Below are positions 41,262 through 48,689 of a stretch of 64,000 bases of DNA, piece by piece (positions within the stretch are counted from its first letter, which is position 1; every line of letters starts with the position of its first letter). The translations under genes were made by a program, and so were the position numbers. Source of the stretch: Gandjariella thermophila (lineage in GTDB: Bacteria; Actinomycetota; Actinomycetes; Mycobacteriales; Pseudonocardiaceae); contig NZ_BJFL01000002.1 of assembly GCF_005405885.1 (NCBI RefSeq), positions 310,001-374,000 on the forward strand, in the 5' to 3' direction. Below the pieces are notes generated by a model. It searched no databases. It was not told where the DNA came from and worked only from the letters and a program-made list of their open reading frames with translations.

Positions 41262-42293
41262 CTACGACTCTTCCTTGAGCGTGGTCAGGCCGTACTCGAC
41301 CAGGGGAGGCACCAGCTCGCCCACCCGGTCGAAGCCGGCGCCGACGGTCTGACCCAGGCCGAACCGGTAATGGATGCCTTCCAGGATCACGGCCAGCTTG
41401 AAGAACGCGAACGCCACGTACCAGTCCAGAGTGGACACATCACGGCCGGAGCGTTCCGCGTAGCGGGCGACGACCTCGTCCACCGGCGGGTAGCCGGGCG
41501 CGCCGCTGGCGTTGGCCACCGGGCTGTCCTCGCCGCTGGGCATCTCCCGCTTCGCGTACGCGACCAGCAGGGCGAGGTCGGTGAGCGGGTCACCGAGGGT
41601 GGACATCTCCCAGTCCAGCACGGCGGTGATCCGGTCGCCCGCGTCGACCAGCACGTTGTCCAGCCGGTAGTCGCCGTGCACGATCGCCGGGGCGGGGGAG
41701 ACCGGGACACTGGCGGCCAGCCGGTCGTGCAACTCGTCCACGCCGGGCACGTCCCGGCTGCGGGACGCGTCGAGCTGCTTCTTCCACCGGCGCACCTGGC
41801 GCTCCAGGAAGCCCTCCGGCCGGCCGAAGTCGGCCAGGCCCACCTCGGCCGGGTTGACGGCGTGCAGGTCGACCAGGGTGTCCACCAGGGACAGCCCGAT
41901 CGCCCTGGTCCGCTCCGGCCCGAGCGCCGCCAGTTCCTCGCTGCGCCGGTACGGGGTGCCCTCGACGAACTCCATCACGTAGAAGGGGGCGCCGATGACC
42001 TCCGGGTCGTCGCAGCGCAGCAGCGTGTTCGGCACCGGAACCGCGGTGTCCCGCAGCGCGCTGACCACCCGGTACTCGCGGCCCATGTCGTGCGCGGTGG
42101 CCAGCACGTGGCCCAGCGGCGGGCGGCGCACCACCCACCGGGACGCGCCGTCGGTCACCGAGTAGGTGAGGTTCGACCTTCCTCCGGCGATCACCTCACC
42201 CCGCAGCGGGCCGCCGACCAGGCCGGGCAGCTCCCGGTTCAGGTGGGCCCGCAGGCGTTCGAGGTCCAGGCCCGGCAGCTCGCTGTCGCTCAT
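41262..42293 (-). CDS. ACAD10-type phosphotransferase (APH family)
   Basis: A 343-aa kinase-like protein. GGRSNLTYSV forms the nucleotide loop, HGDYRLDNVLVD the catalytic loop and VLDWEMSTLGDPLTDLALL the metal-binding segment. This subfamily works with ACAD10/11-like dehydrogenases, where it is proposed to phosphorylate a 4-hydroxyacyl-CoA intermediate. ATG has GGGGAG just upstream. A palindromic operator sits 36 nt before the start, so this gene and the three dehydrogenases form their own transcription unit. Confidence 0.92.
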   Translation of the reverse strand: MSDSELPGLDLERLRAHLNRELPGLVGGPLRGEVIAGGRSNLTYSVTDGASRWVVRRPPLGHVLATAHDMGREYRVVSALRDTAVPVPNTLLRCDDPEVIGAPFYVMEFVEGTPYRRSEELAALGPERTRAIGLSLVDTLVDLHAVNPAEVGLADFGRPEGFLERQVRRWKKQLDASRSRDVPGVDELHDRLAASVPVSPAPAIVHGDYRLDNVLVDAGDRITAVLDWEMSTLGDPLTDLALLVAYAKREMPSGEDSPVANASGAPGYPPVDEVVARYAERSGRDVSTLDWYVAFAFFKLAVILEGIHYRFGLGQTVGAGFDRVGELVPPLVEYGLTTLKEES

Positions 42294-42328
42294 CGGCTCC
42301 CCTCGGCTCGGTCTCTCTTCCCGGTCAG

Positions 42329-42348
42329 CATACCGACCGGACGGTATG
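42329..42348. promoter_or_regulatory. Palindromic operator (copy 4) before the phosphotransferase gene
   Basis: CATACCG-ACCGGA-CGGTATG, perfect 7-nt arms, closely related to the sites at 20180, 21294 and 22048. It links this operon to the TetR at 21357. Confidence 0.7.
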
Positions 42349-42377
42349 TCGGCTAGACACCTGGCTGGAGTGTCGCG

Positions 42378-42412
42378 CCGTGGTGGGTCCGCCCCCACCG
42401 GACCCACCACGG
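42378..42412 (-). terminator. Terminator after the MaoC gene
   Basis: A perfect 14-bp stem (CCGTGGTGGGTCCG and its complement) with a 7-nt loop, 8 nt beyond the maoC-like stop. It separates the HAD-SDR-MaoC unit from the phosphotransferase-dehydrogenase unit. Confidence 0.85.
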
Positions 42413-42420
42413 CCGGCGGT

Positions 42421-42873
42421 TCAGCCGACCATGAGCACGACGGTCTCCGCCACGCAGGCCGGCTTGTCCTCGCCCTCGATCTCCACGGTGAACCGGACCA
42501 CGGCCTGGGTGCCGTTCGCGGTGTCGGTGACCTCCAGCAGTTCCGCGCCGCCGCGCACCCGGGAACCGACCCGGACGGGCCGGGGGAAGCGCACCTTGTT
42601 GGTGCCGTAGTTGATCCCCATGCGCAGCCCGTCCACCCGGTAGATCTCCTGGCCCAGCATCGGGATGAGGGACAGGGTGAGGTAGCCGTGCGCGATCGGC
42701 CCACCGAACGGGCCCTGCTTGGCCCGCTCCACGTCCACGTGGATCCACTGGTGGTCGCCGGTGGCGTCGGCGAACTTGTCGACCTGCTCCTGGGTCACCT
42801 CGTGCCAGCCGCTGTACCCGAGGTGCTCGCCCTTGGCCCCGGTGAACTCGGCGAGGTTCGCGAAGACGCGCAT
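42421..42873 (-). CDS. MaoC-like (R)-specific enoyl-CoA hydratase
   Basis: A 150-aa single-hotdog hydratase. The catalytic Asp/His pair lies in DATGDHQWIHVDVERAK, and GPIAHGYLTLSLIP completes the hydratase-2 motif. Of two nearby ATGs the second (42873) is preferred because GAGGAGG lies 6 nt before it and abuts the first. It hydrates trans-2-enoyl-CoA, the product of the dehydrogenases, to (R)-3-hydroxyacyl-CoA for the adjacent SDR enzyme. Confidence 0.92.
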   Translation of the reverse strand: MRVFANLAEFTGAKGEHLGYSGWHEVTQEQVDKFADATGDHQWIHVDVERAKQGPFGGPIAHGYLTLSLIPMLGQEIYRVDGLRMGINYGTNKVRFPRPVRVGSRVRGGAELLEVTDTANGTQAVVRFTVEIEGEDKPACVAETVVLMVG

Positions 42874-42893
42874 CGTCATCCTCCTCTCGCCCG

Positions 42894-43655
42894 TCAGGCC
42901 CTCGGGCCGCCGGCGACGTAGATGACCTGACCGGAGACGAACGACGCCTCGTCGCTGATCAGGAAGGCGGCCACGTTGGCGATGTCCTCCGGCACGCCGA
43001 CCCGGCGCACCGGGATCTCCGCGGCCGCGGCCTGCTGGAAGTCCTCGAAGGACATGCCAACCCGCTCCGCGGTGGCCGCGGTCATGTCGGTGACGATGAA
43101 GCCCGGCGCGATCGCGTTCACCGTGACGCCGAACTTACCCAGCTCGATGGCCAGCGTCTTGGTCAGGCCCTGCAGGCCGGCCTTGGCCGTGGAGTAGTTC
43201 GCCTGGCCCCGGTTGCCCAGCGCGGACACGCTGGAGAGGTTGACGATCCGGCCCCACTTCTGCTCGGTCATGTACTTCTGCGCCGCCCGGCTCATCAGGA
43301 ACGAGCCGCGCAGGTGCACGGCGATGACCGAGTCCCAGTCCTCGTCGGTCATCTTGAACAGGAGGTTGTCCCGGGTGATGCCGGCGTTGTTGACCAGCAC
43401 GGTGGGCGCGCCGAGCTGGTCGGCGACCCGCCCGACGGCGGCGTCCACCTGGTCGGTCTTGCTGACGTCGGCGCCCACGGCGAGGGCACGGCCGCCCGCC
43501 GCCTCGATCTCCTTCACGGTGTCGGCACAACTCGACTCGTGCAGGTCGACGACGCCCACGGCGAAACCGTCCTGGGCGAGCCGCTTGGCCACGGCGGCGC
43601 CGATGCCGCGGGCGGCTCCGGTGACGATCGCGACGCGGGGGTTGCTCTGGGTCAC
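42894..43655 (-). CDS. Short-chain dehydrogenase, FabG-like 3-ketoacyl-CoA/ACP reductase
   Basis: A 253-aa SDR enzyme. NAD(P) motif TGAARGIG, the NNAG motif, and catalytic Ser, Tyr and Lys in NLSSVSALGNRGQANYSTAKAG. The GTG at 43655 is set by AGGAGG 6 nt upstream. It precedes the MaoC-like gene by about 20 nt, a pairing used to interconvert 3-hydroxy- and 3-ketoacyl thioesters. Confidence 0.93.
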   Translation of the reverse strand: MTQSNPRVAIVTGAARGIGAAVAKRLAQDGFAVGVVDLHESSCADTVKEIEAAGGRALAVGADVSKTDQVDAAVGRVADQLGAPTVLVNNAGITRDNLLFKMTDEDWDSVIAVHLRGSFLMSRAAQKYMTEQKWGRIVNLSSVSALGNRGQANYSTAKAGLQGLTKTLAIELGKFGVTVNAIAPGFIVTDMTAATAERVGMSFEDFQQAAAAEIPVRRVGVPEDIANVAAFLISDEASFVSGQVIYVAGGPRA

Positions 43656-43710
43656 GCGTTCCTCCTGCTGACGTTGCATGGTGCGGTCCGCCCCTTCTCC
43701 AGGGTGCGGC

Positions 43711-44415
43711 CTAGGAGATATCTGCGGTAGTGATACCGGGGACGAGTTCGGCCAGCCGCGCCCGGGTGGTGGCCGCGTCGGTGTGCCGGATGGCGCGCAT
43801 GCCCACCGCCGCGGCGGCATCGGTGTTGGGCGACGCGTCGTCCACGAACACCGCCTCGGCCGGTGCCACGCCGGCGTGGTCCAGGGCCAGCCGGTAGATC
43901 CTCGGGTCCGGCTTGCGCAGGCCCACCTCGCCGGAGATGACCACGCCGTCGAAGATCTCGGCGATCAGTGCCCTCGGGTAGGTGTTTCCCCAGCTGTTGG
44001 ACAGCAGCACGGTGCGCAGGCCGCGGTCGCGTAGCTCACGGACCAGTTCGATCATGGCGTCGTCCAGCCGCATGGCGCCGAACAGCCGGGTGAGCAGCCC
44101 TTCGGCGACCACCGGCGACCCGTCGTGGGTGGCCAGCTCCGCGGCCAGCAGCCGCTCGAACTCCTCGATGGCCAGCTCCCCGGTCTCCAGCCGGTGCACC
44201 GGGGTGCCCACCGGCGCCGACCGGGACATCCACGCCTTCAGCGCCGCGGAGAACGTCTCCGGCCGGATGCCGTCGGCGGCCAGCCACGCCGCGATGCTCT
44301 CCCGCACCGGTGTGGTGAGCACGCCGCCGTAGTCGAAGACCGCCGCCCGGATGGTCGCCTCGGCCGGCCTCGCCGCGCCGGATGCCGGCGGGGCGTCGCC
44401 GGTCGCTCGTCCCAT
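43711..44415 (-). CDS. HAD-family hydrolase (ACAD10 N-terminal type)
   Basis: A 234-aa haloacid dehalogenase-like phosphatase. Motif I is FDYGGVLT (the second Asp is replaced by Gly, as in the ACAD10/epoxide-hydrolase N-terminal group), LLSNSWG is motif II, and KPDPRIYRLAL and FVDDASPNTDAA are motifs III-IV. ATG 44415 has GGGAGG 6 nt upstream. The HAD, phosphotransferase and ACAD modules that are fused in human ACAD10 are separate genes in this cluster. An operator lies just upstream. Confidence 0.88.
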   Translation of the reverse strand: MGRATGDAPPASGAARPAEATIRAAVFDYGGVLTTPVRESIAAWLAADGIRPETFSAALKAWMSRSAPVGTPVHRLETGELAIEEFERLLAAELATHDGSPVVAEGLLTRLFGAMRLDDAMIELVRELRDRGLRTVLLSNSWGNTYPRALIAEIFDGVVISGEVGLRKPDPRIYRLALDHAGVAPAEAVFVDDASPNTDAAAAVGMRAIRHTDAATTRARLAELVPGITTADIS

Positions 44416-44431
44416 GCGCACCTCCCAAGTG

Positions 44432-44445
44432 AACAAGCGCTTAGA
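44432..44445 (+). promoter_or_regulatory. Operator AACAAGCGCTTAGA (copy 3)
   Basis: Differs by two bases from AGCAAGCGCTTAGT at 17750 and 20114. It sits 17 nt before the HAD gene start, where a repressor would block the promoter of the HAD-SDR-MaoC unit. Confidence 0.6.
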
Positions 44446-44538
44446 AAGTACCGGGAGGGCGTGGTCCGGCGCTGTGGTCCGCGCCATACCGGGGCGGCGA
44501 TTCGTCACTTGACCGTTCCGTGCCGGTGACCGGCGGGG

Positions 44539-45234
44539 TCAGCGGCAGAGGCGTTCCTCGCCGGCGCGGGCGGCTTCGCCGGTCAGCTCCGCGTGCCGGT
44601 CGCGGATGCCGCGGATCAGCAGGGCGAGCCCGTAGTCGAAGGTGGCCTGCGGCGGGGACCAGTCCGCCGCCGCGGCGGCCAGGTGCGGGTACCGGGCGCT
44701 GTCCTGCGCCGCCGCCAGCAGCGCGCTGTCGTCCGCGCCGGCCTCGCCGCGGGCGGCCTCGGCCTGCCACTCCAGCGCCATCCCGCCGATGTAGGCGCCG
44801 AGCACGAAGAACACTTGCTGCGCCTCGCGCGGCGGGAACCCGGCGGCCACCAGCTCGCCGAGCGCGAGGTCGTAGCCGGCCAGCATGTCCAGGGTGGGGC
44901 GGTTGCCGGCGACCACCTGCGGCGCGTCCCGGACCGACACCATCACCTCGAACATGGTGCGGCTGCGCTGCTCCAGCCACTCCCACCAGGGTTGGCCGCG
45001 GACCGGCCGGTCGACCACCTTCACCTGGCCGCGGCGCATCAGGTGCTCGGCGACCCGGTCCAGCAGCTCCCGCTTGCTGGCGATGTACCAGTACAGCGTC
45101 GGCGCGGACACGTTGAGCCGCTCCGCGATCCGGCGCAGCGTCACGGCCGCCAGTCCGCGCTCGACCATGAGCTCGACGGCGGTGCTGACGATGGCCTCCC
45201 GGGACACGGGTTTGGCGCTCGGTCGGGAAACCAC
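44539..45234 (-). CDS. TetR-family repressor of the ABC exporter
   Basis: A 231-aa regulator. HTH: MVERGLAAVTLRRIAERLNVSAPTLYWYIASK. The C-terminal domain is of the TetR_C type that includes TetR itself. GTG start. It is divergent from the drrAB-like genes, and two 13-nt palindromes lie between them, so it very likely represses the exporter and itself until a toxic ligand binds. Confidence 0.92.
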   Translation of the reverse strand: MVSRPSAKPVSREAIVSTAVELMVERGLAAVTLRRIAERLNVSAPTLYWYIASKRELLDRVAEHLMRRGQVKVVDRPVRGQPWWEWLEQRSRTMFEVMVSVRDAPQVVAGNRPTLDMLAGYDLALGELVAAGFPPREAQQVFFVLGAYIGGMALEWQAEAARGEAGADDSALLAAAQDSARYPHLAAAAADWSPPQATFDYGLALLIRGIRDRHAELTGEAARAGEERLCR

Positions 45235-45235
45235 G

Positions 45236-45264
45236 TTGACAGACTAACAGTGTTAGAGTTAGGT
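45236..45264 (+). promoter_or_regulatory. Promoter of the ABC exporter genes
   Basis: A consensus -35 TTGACA (45236-45241), exactly 17 nt of spacing, and -10 TTAGGT (45259-45264). The first operator palindrome lies inside the spacer. Confidence 0.75.
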
Positions 45265-45283
45265 GTGCCTCTAACACTGTTCG
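45244..45283. promoter_or_regulatory. Paired TetR operators CTAACAGTGTTAG
   Basis: The first palindrome, CTAACAGTGTTAG (45244-45256), is perfect apart from its centre. The second, CTAACACTGTTCG (45271-45283), matches at 11 of 13. Together they give a 12-nt inverted repeat AACAGTGTTAGA/TCTAACACTGTT. Confidence 0.8.
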
Positions 45284-45298
45284 AGGCTTGACGGGTGA

Positions 45299-45328
45299 CG
45301 CGAGTTCGCGGCAGCCCGCGAACTCGCG
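45299..45328 (+). other. Perfect 13-bp hairpin in the exporter 5' UTR
   Basis: CGCGAGTTCGCGG pairs with its full complement around the 4-nt loop CAGC. It lies between the promoter and the ribosome binding site of the ABC ATPase gene (start 45347). It may stabilise the mRNA or attenuate it; no U-tract follows. Confidence 0.7.
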
Positions 45329-45346
45329 GAGAAGAGGGGTGGCTTC

Positions 45347-46324
45347 GTGGCCAGACAGGCGGCGGTCAGCGTTCGCGGGCTGGTGAAGCGGTACGGCGAG
45401 GTCGAGGCCGTGCGCGGCATCGACCTGGAGGTGGCCGCGGGCGAGATGTTCGGCTTCCTCGGGCCCAACGGCGCGGGCAAGACCACGGCGATCAAGATCC
45501 TCTGCACGATCGCGGAGGCGACCAGCGGCTCGGCCACCGTCGCCGGGCACGACGTCAACACCGAGCGTTCGGCGGTGCGCCGGCGGATCGGCCTGGTGTT
45601 CCAGGAGCCGACCCTGGACGGCTACCTCACCGCCGAGCAGAACCTGCGCTTCCACGGCGAGCTGTACGGCATGCCGCGGCGGCTGCTGCGGGAGCGCATC
45701 GACGAGGTGCTGGAGATGGTCGGCCTCACCGACCGCCGCCGGGACCAAGTGATCAAGTTCTCCGGCGGGATGAAGCGCCGGCTGGAGATCGGCCGTGGCC
45801 TGCTGCACTCCCCGCAGGTGCTGTTCCTGGACGAGCCGACCATCGGGCTCGACCCGCAGACCAGGGCGTCGATCTGGGAGTACATCGCCTCGCTGCGCGA
45901 GCGGCAGGACATCACCATCTTCGTCACCACGCACTACATGGACGAGGCGGAGAACTGCGACCGGATCGCGATCATGAACGAGGGAAGGATCGTGGTCACC
46001 GACACCCCGGACGCGCTGAAGAGCAGCGTCGGCGCGGACCGGGTGCAGATCCGCACGGAGGACGACGCCGCGGCCATCCGGCAGTTGCGGGACCGGCTGG
46101 GGGTGGAGGCGGCGATGCACGACGGCATGGTGACCTTCTCGGTCGCCGGCGGGGCCGAGTTCGTGCCCAAGCTGTTCGCCACGTTGCCGCTGCGGATCGA
46201 CACCGTGACAGTGACCCGGCCCAGCCTCGACGACGTGTTCATGTCCTACACCGGCCGTACGATCTCCGACGCGCAGGCGGACGGTTCGTCGGCCTTCCTC
46301 CGGGCGATGGCAGGGAGAAGATGA
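45347..46324 (+). CDS. ABC exporter ATP-binding protein, DrrA-like
   Basis: A 325-aa ATPase of the daunorubicin-resistance type. Walker A GPNGAGKTT, signature KFSGGMKRRLEIGRGL, Walker B VLFLDEPTIGLD, and a DrrA C-terminal domain ending RPSLDDVFMSYTG. GTG start with a purine-rich site (GGAGAAGAGGGG) upstream. It overlaps the permease gene by 4 nt. Expected to energise efflux of an antibiotic or lipid. Confidence 0.94.
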   Translation: MARQAAVSVRGLVKRYGEVEAVRGIDLEVAAGEMFGFLGPNGAGKTTAIKILCTIAEATSGSATVAGHDVNTERSAVRRRIGLVFQEPTLDGYLTAEQNLRFHGELYGMPRRLLRERIDEVLEMVGLTDRRRDQVIKFSGGMKRRLEIGRGLLHSPQVLFLDEPTIGLDPQTRASIWEYIASLRERQDITIFVTTHYMDEAENCDRIAIMNEGRIVVTDTPDALKSSVGADRVQIRTEDDAAAIRQLRDRLGVEAAMHDGMVTFSVAGGAEFVPKLFATLPLRIDTVTVTRPSLDDVFMSYTGRTISDAQADGSSAFLRAMAGRR

Positions 46325-47223
46325 CCGAGCAGACCCAGATCGAGCGCACCGAGGTGCGCGAACCCGAGGCACGGCCGGCGCGGCGGGCGGCTCCGCCGCT
46401 CACCCCGCGGGGCGTCGGCCACGAGGCCCGCGCCGCGCTGATGGTGTGGCGGCGGGAGATGATCCGGTTCCGCAACGATCGGGCTCGGATGTTCACCATG
46501 CTGCTGCAGCCGCTGCTGTTCCTGTTCGTCATGGGTACCGGGCTGTCCAGTGTGGTCAACACCGGCGGCGGGCTGGACTTCCGCACCTTCCTCTTCCCCG
46601 GCGTGCTGGCGATGTCGGTGCTGTTCAGCGCAGCGTTCGCGGGCATCTCCCTGGTGTGGGACCGGGAGTTCGGCTTCCTGCGGGAGATGCTGGTGGCGCC
46701 GGTGAGCAAGGCGTCCATCATCGTCGGCAAGTGTCTCGGCGGCGCCACCACCGCGACGCTGCAGAGCGTGGTGCTGCTCGCCCTCGCCGGCCTGGTCGGC
46801 GTGCCCTACCACCCGCTGCTGCTGGTCAGCCTGCTGGCGCTGCTTTTCCTCGGCGCGTTCATGCTCACCGCGATGGGCGTGCTGCTGTCCGCGCGGATCA
46901 AGCAGATCCAGGCGGCCATGCCGGCCAGCCAGCTCATCATCATGCCGATGATGTTCCTGTCCGGTGCGCTGTTTCCGATGGCGCACCTCCCCGACTGGCT
47001 GTCCCTGCTGACCAGGATCAACCCGCTCACCTACGTGGTGCAGCCGATGCGGGCGGTGATCTTCGACCACATCGACATCCCGCCGGCGGCGCGGGCCGCG
47101 TTCAATCCGGCGATCACCTGGGGCGGCTGGCAGGTGCCGCTGGGGCTGCAGGTCCTCGTCGCCGCGGCGGTCACCGTGGCGATCCTCTCCACCTGCGTCG
47201 CCCTGTTCGACCGCACCGACTGA
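46321..47223 (+). CDS. ABC-2 type exporter permease, DrrB-like
   Basis: A 300-aa membrane protein with a 40-residue cytoplasmic N-terminus and six hydrophobic segments (for example MFTMLLQPLLFLFVMGTG and LIIMPMMFLSGALFP). The segment FLSGALFPMAHLPDWL is the typical ABC-2 signature. ATG in an ATGA overlap with the ATPase gene. Forms the membrane half of the exporter; substrate not predictable. Confidence 0.93.
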   Translation: MTEQTQIERTEVREPEARPARRAAPPLTPRGVGHEARAALMVWRREMIRFRNDRARMFTMLLQPLLFLFVMGTGLSSVVNTGGGLDFRTFLFPGVLAMSVLFSAAFAGISLVWDREFGFLREMLVAPVSKASIIVGKCLGGATTATLQSVVLLALAGLVGVPYHPLLLVSLLALLFLGAFMLTAMGVLLSARIKQIQAAMPASQLIIMPMMFLSGALFPMAHLPDWLSLLTRINPLTYVVQPMRAVIFDHIDIPPAARAAFNPAITWGGWQVPLGLQVLVAAAVTVAILSTCVALFDRTD

Positions 47224-47235
47224 AAGCCGACGGTC

Positions 47236-47266
47236 GGGCGGTCGCGGGTGGGGGCCGCGACCGCCC
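47236..47266 (+). terminator. Terminator after the ABC exporter
   Basis: A perfect 12-bp stem (GGGCGGTCGCGG and complement) with a 7-nt loop, 12 nt after the permease stop. Confidence 0.85.
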
Positions 47267-47449
47267 GTGCCCCACGATGTCCACCTTGGACGCGCCGGTG
47301 GCGGCCAGCACCCGCGCCACGTAGTCCGCGAGCTGCCGGGCGGTCTCCGCGATCGGGCCCATGGCCTGGAACGGGCTGCCCGGTAGGCCACCGAGGTTGG
47401 GTGCGAAGACGTAGTAGCCGGCGTCCACCGCAACCGGAATGCGTGACAA
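47264..47449 (-). pseudogene. Fragment of a secreted lipase/esterase (class 2 lipase type)
   Basis: Sixty-odd codons encode AGYYVFAPNLGG, IAETARQLADYVARVLAATG and VDIVGHG, the N-terminal third of an EstA-like alpha/beta hydrolase ending just before the GHSQGG nucleophile elbow. The signal peptide and the catalytic rest are missing. Gene debris next to the exporter terminator. Confidence 0.6.
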
Positions 47450-47602
47450 ATGCCAGCCTTACCGGTCATCAACGGGACGGAATTATTACGCTGAGATCCA
47501 ATTCAGCCGGTGCGGGCCGGCGGCCGCGCCGCCATCAGCGTGAATATGATTCAGAATCAGCCTAGCGACTACTAGCCGCTGGGCCGGTGTGGTGACACTC
47601 GT

Positions 47603-48283
47603 CTAGTAGCTCAGTGCGGCGAACCAGTCGCGCCGGCCCTGGCGGGTGAGGTCGAGGATGTGCCACACCGGGTTGAGCAGGTCGATGCCACGCTGGTCGA
47701 TGTCGTCGGACATCCGGGGATGCGCCGAGTAGAAGTGGCACACCGACCCGTCGTCGCCGCGGGTGAACACCGACACCGTCGAGTCCTGGTTGCCCTCGGC
47801 GTCCTCGCTGCCGAGGTCGTACTTGAAGGTGCTGGACCCGGCGCTGAGCAGGCGCAGGTTCGTCCACCGCCGGTTCCGGGCGTGCTCGCGGAGCGTGGGC
47901 AGGTCGGCCGCGGCGACGATGGCGAGGTCGACGTTCTGCGCGACGTGGTGGGCGACTCCGTTGAACCCGTCGATCCACATGGTGCACATGGGGCACGGCT
48001 CGGTCTGCTGCTTGCCGTACATGAAGTGGTAGATGACCAGGTCGCGTCCGGGGCCGGTGAACAGTTCGCTCAGTCGCACGGTCGTCACCGGTGCGTCACC
48101 GGCCTGCAGGTCGGCGGGGCCCTCCTCGAACACGTAGTCCTTGACCACCGGGCCGAGCGGCAGCCGGCGGCGCAGGGTGGCGACCCGTTCCCGATGGCGC
48201 ATCAGCTCGACCTCGGCCTGCCGCAGCTCTTCGCGGGCGTTGGCGTATTCGACCGACTCCCCGGTGAGATTGGTGTGACGCAT
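47603..48283 (-). CDS. DUF899-family thioredoxin-like protein
   Basis: A 226-aa cytoplasmic protein with the DUF899 pattern: N-terminal helix ELMRHRERVATLRRRLPLG, VVKDYVFEEGP, then a thioredoxin-like fold with EPCPMCTMWIDGF (CPMC) and VDLAIVAAADLP. ATG with AGGAGG 6 nt upstream. Members are thought to be redox proteins, but the role is undefined. It stands alone; the convergent region to its left contains gene debris. Confidence 0.9.
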   Translation of the reverse strand: MRHTNLTGESVEYANAREELRQAEVELMRHRERVATLRRRLPLGPVVKDYVFEEGPADLQAGDAPVTTVRLSELFTGPGRDLVIYHFMYGKQQTEPCPMCTMWIDGFNGVAHHVAQNVDLAIVAAADLPTLREHARNRRWTNLRLLSAGSSTFKYDLGSEDAEGNQDSTVSVFTRGDDGSVCHFYSAHPRMSDDIDQRGIDLLNPVWHILDLTRQGRRDWFAALSY

Positions 48284-48603
48284 CGCTGCCTCCTGGCGAC
48301 GGCAGGGGTAACTGCCGCACAGCGGCCACCATCGGTACCGGCCACCATTGTCTGGCCGCGCACGAGCGCCCGCCAGGCGGCGAGACGGCAGCGGGCTCCG
48401 GCAGTTACGGCGCCGGAGGCCTGTTCCACATGGACGGTCACCGGCCCGCGGGCGAAGCAGTCGCGGGGATCGTCGCTGCCGCCACCGCCCGCGATGGTCC
48501 CTCGGCGCAACCGAAGCGTACTGGTCAGACCTCCACGCCGGCATCGCGCCTCGACTTGCTTCATTGCGCACCGGGGTCGAACACATGTTCGCCCACAGTC
48601 GGG
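48284..48603. other. Intergenic region upstream of the histidine kinase
   Basis: About 320 bases without a credible gene. It carries the promoter of the DUF899 gene and runs into the DnaA-box pair. Open frames here are GC-driven shadows. Confidence 0.45.
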
Positions 48604-48624
48604 TTATCCACAGGGTTATCCACA
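48604..48624 (+). promoter_or_regulatory. Two tandem perfect DnaA boxes
   Basis: TTATCCACA occurs at 48604-48612 and again at 48616-48624, start to start 12 bp, in the same orientation. Both match the strict bacterial DnaA consensus. They lie about 66-86 nt before the histidine kinase GTG. No replication-origin genes are near. Confidence 0.6.
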
Positions 48625-48689
48625 GATACGCAGTGACCCACGTCACACCATGTCGAAGAGTAACTGCCCTCTGACTACGGTCCGCAAGC

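Noticed and set aside
38124-42356. A 1,410-codon open frame on the plus strand
   Set aside because: It runs antisense to four clear acyl-CoA dehydrogenase/phosphotransferase genes and has a composition typical of a GC shadow.
45299-45328. Hairpin before the ABC ATPase gene as a terminator of an upstream gene
   Set aside because: Nothing is transcribed into it from the left on the plus strand; it lies downstream of the exporter promoter, so it is a 5' UTR structure.
48604-48624. Replication origin
   Set aside because: Only two boxes, no dnaA, dnaN or AT-rich unwinding region nearby.
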